A DNA stretch of 45,154 nucleotides from CAYJLW01 sp964370965 (GTDB lineage: Bacteria > Actinomycetota > Acidimicrobiia > UBA2766): the NCBI GenBank assembly GCA_964370965.1, contig CAYJLW010000029.1, forward strand, positions 1 to 45,154. The letters run 5' to 3'. Both the position numbers and the translations under genes were made by a program. This document shows, in pieces, positions 40,275-45,154 of the stretch (positions are counted from its first letter, which is position 1; every line of letters begins with the position of its first letter). Below the pieces are notes generated by a model that was not told the DNA's origin, made no database searches, and was given only the letters and a program-made list of their open reading frames with translations.

Positions 40275-41135
40275 CTACTTGGCGCTGACGGTGAGGATTG
40301 TCGCCTCAGGCGTTCCTCCGGCGATGTATGCCAGGATCGTCGCGGTGCCCTTCCCGGTCACCTTCCACTTGTCCAGTCCCGACCGCTCGACGCCGCCGTT
40401 GACCCGGAAGAGCGTGTCGTAGAGCGAGAAGCCGCTGGGGTTCAGGACGATCGTGTCCCCCACTCGCGCCGCGAGCGAAGAGGGAGACGCCACGATGACG
40501 CCCCCACTCACGCTCAGGGCCACCGGGTGTGTCTTCGGGTCGGAGGGAGGCTCCGGCGCCGAGGAGGCGGCCGGGGGCTGCGCCGTGCCCGCCGGGACTG
40601 CCGCCGTGGAACCAGTGGTCGTGGTCGTGGCCGTGGGAGAGGGGACCGCCGCGGGCACCGGCGTGGGCGACATCATCGCCGCCGGAGCCGTGGGGACGAC
40701 CAGCGGGTCGAGATCCGAGTCGGGGCCGGCGGTGGAGTCGACGGACTCGAGGCTGCCGACCCGGGAGGCGCGCTCCTGGCGGGGCCCCATGGCAGTGAGG
40801 ACGACGAGGGTGACGACAGCCGCGAGGACGACCACAGCGCCGATCGCGGCAACGATCCGCTTACGGGGAGTGTCGAGCAGACGGCGGAGCCCGCTCTTCT
40901 TCTCGCGCGGCGCGGCGCCCGCCGGGATCTGGGGCGGCGGCACGGGTTGTGCCCAAGCGGGGTCCGCCGTGGGCTGGGGCCACGCCGACGCGGCGGGCGG
41001 TTGCAGCCACCCGGCGTCGGGGGGCGTCTGAGGCGTGGCGGTCATCGTGTCCGTTCCGGGCCCGGGCGGAGGTTGGCCCGGGGGCAACACAGCGGCCTGC
41101 TGCGGCCGGTACCAGGAATCCCAGCTGTCTGTCAT
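40275..41135 (-). CDS. Proline-rich single-pass membrane protein with extracellular beta domain
   Basis: A 286-residue protein of unknown function. Residues 1-75 are a Pro/Gln/Ala/Trp-rich, probably disordered cytoplasmic tail. A basic patch follows (REKKSGLRRLLDTPRKR), then one transmembrane helix at about 94-116 (IVAAIGAVVVLAAVVTLVVL). A Pro/Thr/Ser/Ala-rich spacer (about 120-203) precedes an 80-residue extracellular domain beginning ALSVSGGVIVASPSSLAARVGDTIVL and ending ILAYIAGGTPEATILTVSAK. That domain reads like an Ig-like or cupredoxin-like beta sandwich (GDTIVLNPSGF). The ATG at 41135 has only a weak GGAAAG site. Upstream the frame continues only through the 72-bp repeats, which I regard as noncoding. 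Confidence 0.75.
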   Translation of the reverse strand: MTDSWDSWYRPQQAAVLPPGQPPPGPGTDTMTATPQTPPDAGWLQPPAASAWPQPTADPAWAQPVPPPQIPAGAAPREKKSGLRRLLDTPRKRIVAAIGAVVVLAAVVTLVVLTAMGPRQERASRVGSLESVDSTAGPDSDLDPLVVPTAPAAMMSPTPVPAAVPSPTATTTTTGSTAAVPAGTAQPPAASSAPEPPSDPKTHPVALSVSGGVIVASPSSLAARVGDTIVLNPSGFSLYDTLFRVNGGVERSGLDKWKVTGKGTATILAYIAGGTPEATILTVSAK

Positions 41136-41263
41136 CGCTTTCCACCACTGTCGACTGCGGCCGGTTCGCGCCAGCCCGCGGCCCACTCGCCCATGAGACC
41201 CTTCGACACTACCAACGCCCATCCCTCTTGACCCCCCAGCGGGACCAGCGGGACCGAGGACGC

Positions 41264-41560
41264 GGCCCATGGGGTGGGGCCCCCATGGGCACAGCGGAGC
41301 GCCCCCAGGCGCCGGAGCCACGTAGCCGAGGCCACGGCCCATGGGGTGGGGCCCCCATGGGCACAGCGGAGCGCCCCCAGGCGCCGGAGNNNNNNNNNNN
41401 NNNNNNNNNNNNNNNNNNNNNNNNNNNNNNNNNNNNNNNNNNNNNNNNNNNNNNNNNNNNNNNNNNNNNNNNNNNNNNNNNNNNNNNNNCGTAGCCGAGG
41501 CCACGGCCCATGGGGTGGGGCCCCCATGGGCACAGCGGAGCGCCGCCAGGCGCGGAGCCA
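41264..41560. repeat. 72-bp intergenic tandem repeat with strong hairpins
   Basis: Three copies are visible (starting near 41264, 41336 and 41505). The first two are exactly 72 bp apart, and the third is separated by the N gap. Each contains GCCCATGGGG, a 6-nt spacer and CCCCATGGGC, a perfect 10-bp inverted repeat (41265-41290, 41337-41362, 41506-41531). The array lies in the 453-bp divergent gap between the proline-rich protein gene (-) and the PAP2 gene (+), 29 nt before the latter's start. Apart from it and two copies of CCAGCGGGA near 41240, I see nothing else in this gap. Confidence 0.85.
41390..41489. other. 100-N scaffold gap in the 72-bp repeat
   Basis: The 55 bases at 41321-41375 are identical to 41490-41544. 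A missing sequence of only CCA would restore the 72-bp period, and any whole number of extra copies is equally possible. Confidence 0.85.
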
Positions 41561-41588
41561 TGTAACAGTCCTCTAGCCTGGGACCACC

Positions 41589-42248
41589 ATGTCGCTCCTG
41601 ACGAAGCGCCTGGAGGACGCCCAACGGGTCCTCGGCATCCTGCAGAGGGCGGACTCCACGTACGAGAGGGTCCGCCACCCCAGGAGGGCGTTGCGCTCTC
41701 TCGACCGCAAGACCACCCAGGCGGCCGTCGCGTTGCGCCGCCCGGGCGTGGACACGGGGGCGAAGGTCGCGACGTGGGGCGGGAGTTGGGTGACCCACGT
41801 CGTCGTCCTCGGCCTCGCCGCGCACGAGGCCCGCCGCGAGGACGACCCGTGGACGTTCGCCACGGCCGCCACACAGATGCTCGGGGCGTCGGCTGTGAGC
41901 GGTCTCCTCAAGGTCGCCGTGGGCCGCAGCCGGCCTGCGGTGCAGCACCTCGTGGGCACCCGGGACTCCTCGTTCCCCTCCGGCCACACGGTTACGGCGG
42001 CGGCCGCCGCCCGCACGCTCGCTGATCTCTATGACGCCCCCCGCCTGCCGCTCGCCGCCTTGGCCGTGGGCGTGGGCTGGACCCGCGTCCACCTCGGGGT
42101 CCACTACCTCACGGATGTCGTGGCGGGCTTCGCCCAGGGCTGGTCGTGGGCGTCGGCCGTCTCCCGGTTCATGCCCGGTGTCCGGCGCGCCGTCGAGGAC
42201 CGTGTCGCCGCTCACGCCCCGGACCCTCCGGTACGCCTCCCGGCCTGA
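41589..42248 (+). CDS. PAP2-superfamily phosphatase
   Basis: A 219-residue acid phosphatase of the PAP2 superfamily, probably dephosphorylating an isoprenoid or lipid phosphate at the membrane. All three catalytic motifs are present: K108-x6-R115-P116 (KVAVGRSRP), P130-S-G-H133 (SSFPSGHTVT) and R166-x5-H172-x3-D176 (TRVHLGVHYLTD, Thr in place of the usual Ser). Hydrophobic segments around 60-80, 95-110, 152-164 and 177-190 suggest several membrane helices, shorter than in typical undecaprenyl pyrophosphatases. The substrate cannot be told from sequence. The ATG follows GGGA by 6-7 nt. A candidate -10 (TAACAG) lies just after the last 72-bp repeat. Confidence 0.88.
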   Translation: MSLLTKRLEDAQRVLGILQRADSTYERVRHPRRALRSLDRKTTQAAVALRRPGVDTGAKVATWGGSWVTHVVVLGLAAHEARREDDPWTFATAATQMLGASAVSGLLKVAVGRSRPAVQHLVGTRDSSFPSGHTVTAAAAARTLADLYDAPRLPLAALAVGVGWTRVHLGVHYLTDVVAGFAQGWSWASAVSRFMPGVRRAVEDRVAAHAPDPPVRLPA

Positions 42249-42281
42249 TCCGGCCCCCCGACCCACGGCCCCCCCACCGAA

Positions 42282-42323
42282 CTGGGCGCGCCACGCGTCA
42301 CATGCGACGTCCAGCGCGCCCAG
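42282..42323. terminator. Bidirectional terminator between the PAP2 gene and the atp operon
   Basis: CTGGGCGCGC (42282-42291) and GCGCGCCCAG (42314-42323) form a perfect 10-bp stem. A smaller inner pairing, CGTC/GACG, lies in the loop. It sits between two convergent genes, 33 nt after the PAP2 stop and 20 nt beyond the atpC stop, so it can serve both transcripts. Confidence 0.65.
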
Positions 42324-42343
42324 AAAGGTCGGTCGGGCCTCGG

Positions 42344-42638
42344 TCAGGCCGAGTCGGCGGCCTCCTCGACGGGTTCGGCGGCGTCAGAGAGGACGGAGAC
42401 GACGTCGTTGCGCATCTCGAGGAAACCGCCGTGGACGTTGAAGCGTTCGGCCACGGCGTCGCCCCGGTAGACCCGGAGCTCGCCCTCCTCCGCGAGCGCG
42501 ATGACGATGGGCTCGTGGCCCCGGAGGATGCCGACCTCCCCGGCGATGCCCTTGGCGACGACCATGTCCGCCCCGCCCGAGTACAGGACCGCCTCGGGCG
42601 TGACGACCTCGAGCTGGAGACCGTGGACAACGGCGTCG

Positions 42639-42646
<8 letters not shown>
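42344..42646 (-). CDS. atpC: ATP synthase F1 epsilon subunit, short form
   Basis: Central-stalk subunit of F1Fo ATP synthase. The 100-residue product is the N-terminal beta-sandwich domain (LQLEVVTPEAVLYSGGADMV, GEVGILRGHEPIVIAL, GDAVAERFNVHGGFLEMRND) plus an acidic tail (SDAAEPVEEAADSA). The usual C-terminal two-helix domain, about 45 residues, is missing. The GTG start at 42646 overlaps the last 8 nt of atpD, so the genes are translationally coupled. It is the last gene of the operon before the bidirectional terminator. Confidence 0.9.
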
Positions 42647-44081
<1,435 letters not shown>

Positions 44082-44084
44082 TGC

Positions 44085-45086
44085 TCAGTCTCCTTCGGCT
44101 TCGGAAAGGGCTTCGGCGCCGCCCACGACCTCGAGGATCTCGGTCGTGATGGCCGCCTGGCGGGCACGGTTGGCGTAGCGGGTGAGGGTCTTGATGAGGT
44201 CGCCGGCGTTGTCGGTGGCGCTCTTCATCGCCCGGCGGCGGGCGGCGTGCTCGGACGCCGTGGAGTCCAACATGGCCGAGTACACCCGGGACTCCACCCC
44301 CCGGGGCAGAAGGGCGCTGAGGATCTCCCCGGGCTCGGGCTCGAAGATCGTGTCAGGGGCGGGACCCTCGGCGGGGGCTTCCTCGACGGGGGCCTCGGCG
44401 CCGCCGGCCGCCTTGCCGATCTTCGGGTCGACGGTGGCGAGCACGGACGGGTCGATGGGCAGCAGCGGCACGGCCTTGGGTTGCTGGCGGAAGCTGGACA
44501 GGAAGGACGTGTACACGAGCGTGATGCGGTCGAGACGCCCCTCGAGATAGGCGTCCATCGCCCAGCCGGCGACGACCTTGGCGTCTTCGTAGCGGGGCTG
44601 GTCGCTCATCCCGGCGAAGCCCTCCATGACCGGGACACGCCGGAACCTGAAATAGGACTGCGCCTTGCGCCCCACTGCGACCACTGATCGGGTCTCCCCC
44701 GGCATGTCCGCCAGCGTCTCCTCGGCGAGCTTGAGGACGCCGGCGTTGTACGCCCCGCAGAGTCCCCGGTCGCTGGAGATGACGACCACGGCACTGGCCG
44801 AGGGGTCTCTGCTGCTGCGGTCGCCATCCGGCGACCTACCTGCTGCCGCCTCGCCGGGCCGCCTGTCGTGACCGAGCAGGGGGTGCGCCACGGAGCCGCC
44901 CGCCGCCCCGGCGAGATGGCCGATGACGGCGGCCATGCGCTCGGCGTAGGGGCGGGAGGCCGCTACGCGCTGCTCGGCCTTGATGATGCGCGACGCGGCG
45001 ATGAGCTCCATGGCGCGCGTGATCTTCATGGTCGACTGCACCGACCGGATCCGGCGCCGAATGACCCTCAGCTCACCAGCGGGCAC
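44085..45086 (-). CDS. atpG: ATP synthase F1 gamma subunit
   Basis: Rotor shaft of F1Fo ATP synthase. Conserved ends are RRIRSVQSTMKITRAMELIA at the N-terminus and SATDNAGDLIKTLTRYANRA with ARQAAITTEILEVVGGA at the C-terminus. The core contains SDRGLCGAYN. At 333 residues it is about 45 longer than the E. coli subunit because of two charged, low-complexity insertions: residues about 72-97 (GHDRRPGEAAAGRSPDGDRS onward) and 221-247 (PKIGKAAGGAEAPVEEAPAE onward). The GTG start at 45086 follows AGGGAG by about 6 nt. Only 18 nt of genuine sequence remain upstream before the poly-G end. Confidence 0.95.
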   Translation of the reverse strand: MPAGELRVIRRRIRSVQSTMKITRAMELIAASRIIKAEQRVAASRPYAERMAAVIGHLAGAAGGSVAHPLLGHDRRPGEAAAGRSPDGDRSSRDPSASAVVVISSDRGLCGAYNAGVLKLAEETLADMPGETRSVVAVGRKAQSYFRFRRVPVMEGFAGMSDQPRYEDAKVVAGWAMDAYLEGRLDRITLVYTSFLSSFRQQPKAVPLLPIDPSVLATVDPKIGKAAGGAEAPVEEAPAEGPAPDTIFEPEPGEILSALLPRGVESRVYSAMLDSTASEHAARRRAMKSATDNAGDLIKTLTRYANRARQAAITTEILEVVGGAEALSEAEGD

Positions 45087-45103
45087 TCTGGCTCCCTCTC
45101 TCT

Positions 45104-45154
<51 letters not shown>

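Noticed and set aside
41136..42266. Minus-strand frame extending the proline-rich protein through the 72-bp repeats to 42266
   Set aside because: It reads through N bases, the repeat and the antisense of the PAP2 gene. The translated repeat (GAPLCPWGPHPMG) is not protein-like, and a good ATG exists at 41135.

Overview
This window is about 45 kb of very GC-rich DNA (roughly 70% G+C by eye) from what looks like an actinobacterium. The evidence is strong GC3 bias, frequent GTG and TTG starts, a Tat-exported PhoD phosphatase, an isobutyryl-CoA-mutase-type large subunit, a SARP-like regulator and a short F1 epsilon subunit. Acidimicrobiia or a relative would fit, but nothing here fixes the lineage. 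It is a draft scaffold. Both ends run outward into poly-G (poly-C at the left end as written), and there are two 100-N gaps, both inside tandem repeats. I saw no tRNA, rRNA, CRISPR, IS element or phage gene.

Layout, left to right. bioD and bioB (+) form a biotin operon. A Tat-exported PhoD-type phosphatase and a small lipoprotein (both -) follow. About 27.5 kb is then one gene (-, 31986 to 4466), interrupted only by the first assembly gap. It encodes a surface or secreted protein of at least about 9,120 residues. The protein has an N-terminal membrane or signal segment, about 43 PKD-like units with a WDFDGDG core, six inserted arrays of RCC1-type beta-propeller blades, one inserted array of PD40/TolB-like blades, and a distinct C-terminal domain. 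Upstream on the same strand lies a 979-residue secreted protein built of 14 of the same PD40-like repeats. Further upstream is an apparent operon: an acyl-CoA mutase large subunit, a membrane histidine kinase overlapping the mutase stop codon, and a regulator with a C-terminal SARP-like winged helix. A proline-rich single-pass membrane protein, an intergenic 72-bp tandem repeat with hairpins, a PAP2-family phosphatase (+) and the end of the ATP synthase operon (atpG, atpD, atpC, all -) complete the window.

The most interesting part is 4.4-38.4 kb. Five of the six RCC1 arrays have exactly seven blades, the inserted PD40 array has seven, and the separate PD40 protein has fourteen. The only exception, with twelve visible RCC1 blades, is the array broken by the assembly gap, so I predict that the gap hides two blades. 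The giant gene and the PD40 gene share a 34-nt upstream element at the same distance from their start codons. It contains two 7-nt direct repeats spaced by 4 bp just before a TATCGT -10-like hexamer, which is the operator layout known for SARP regulators. A SARP-like regulator and its kinase are encoded immediately upstream. My inference is a kinase/regulator-controlled surface module made of a giant PKD/propeller fibre and a smaller secreted double-propeller partner.
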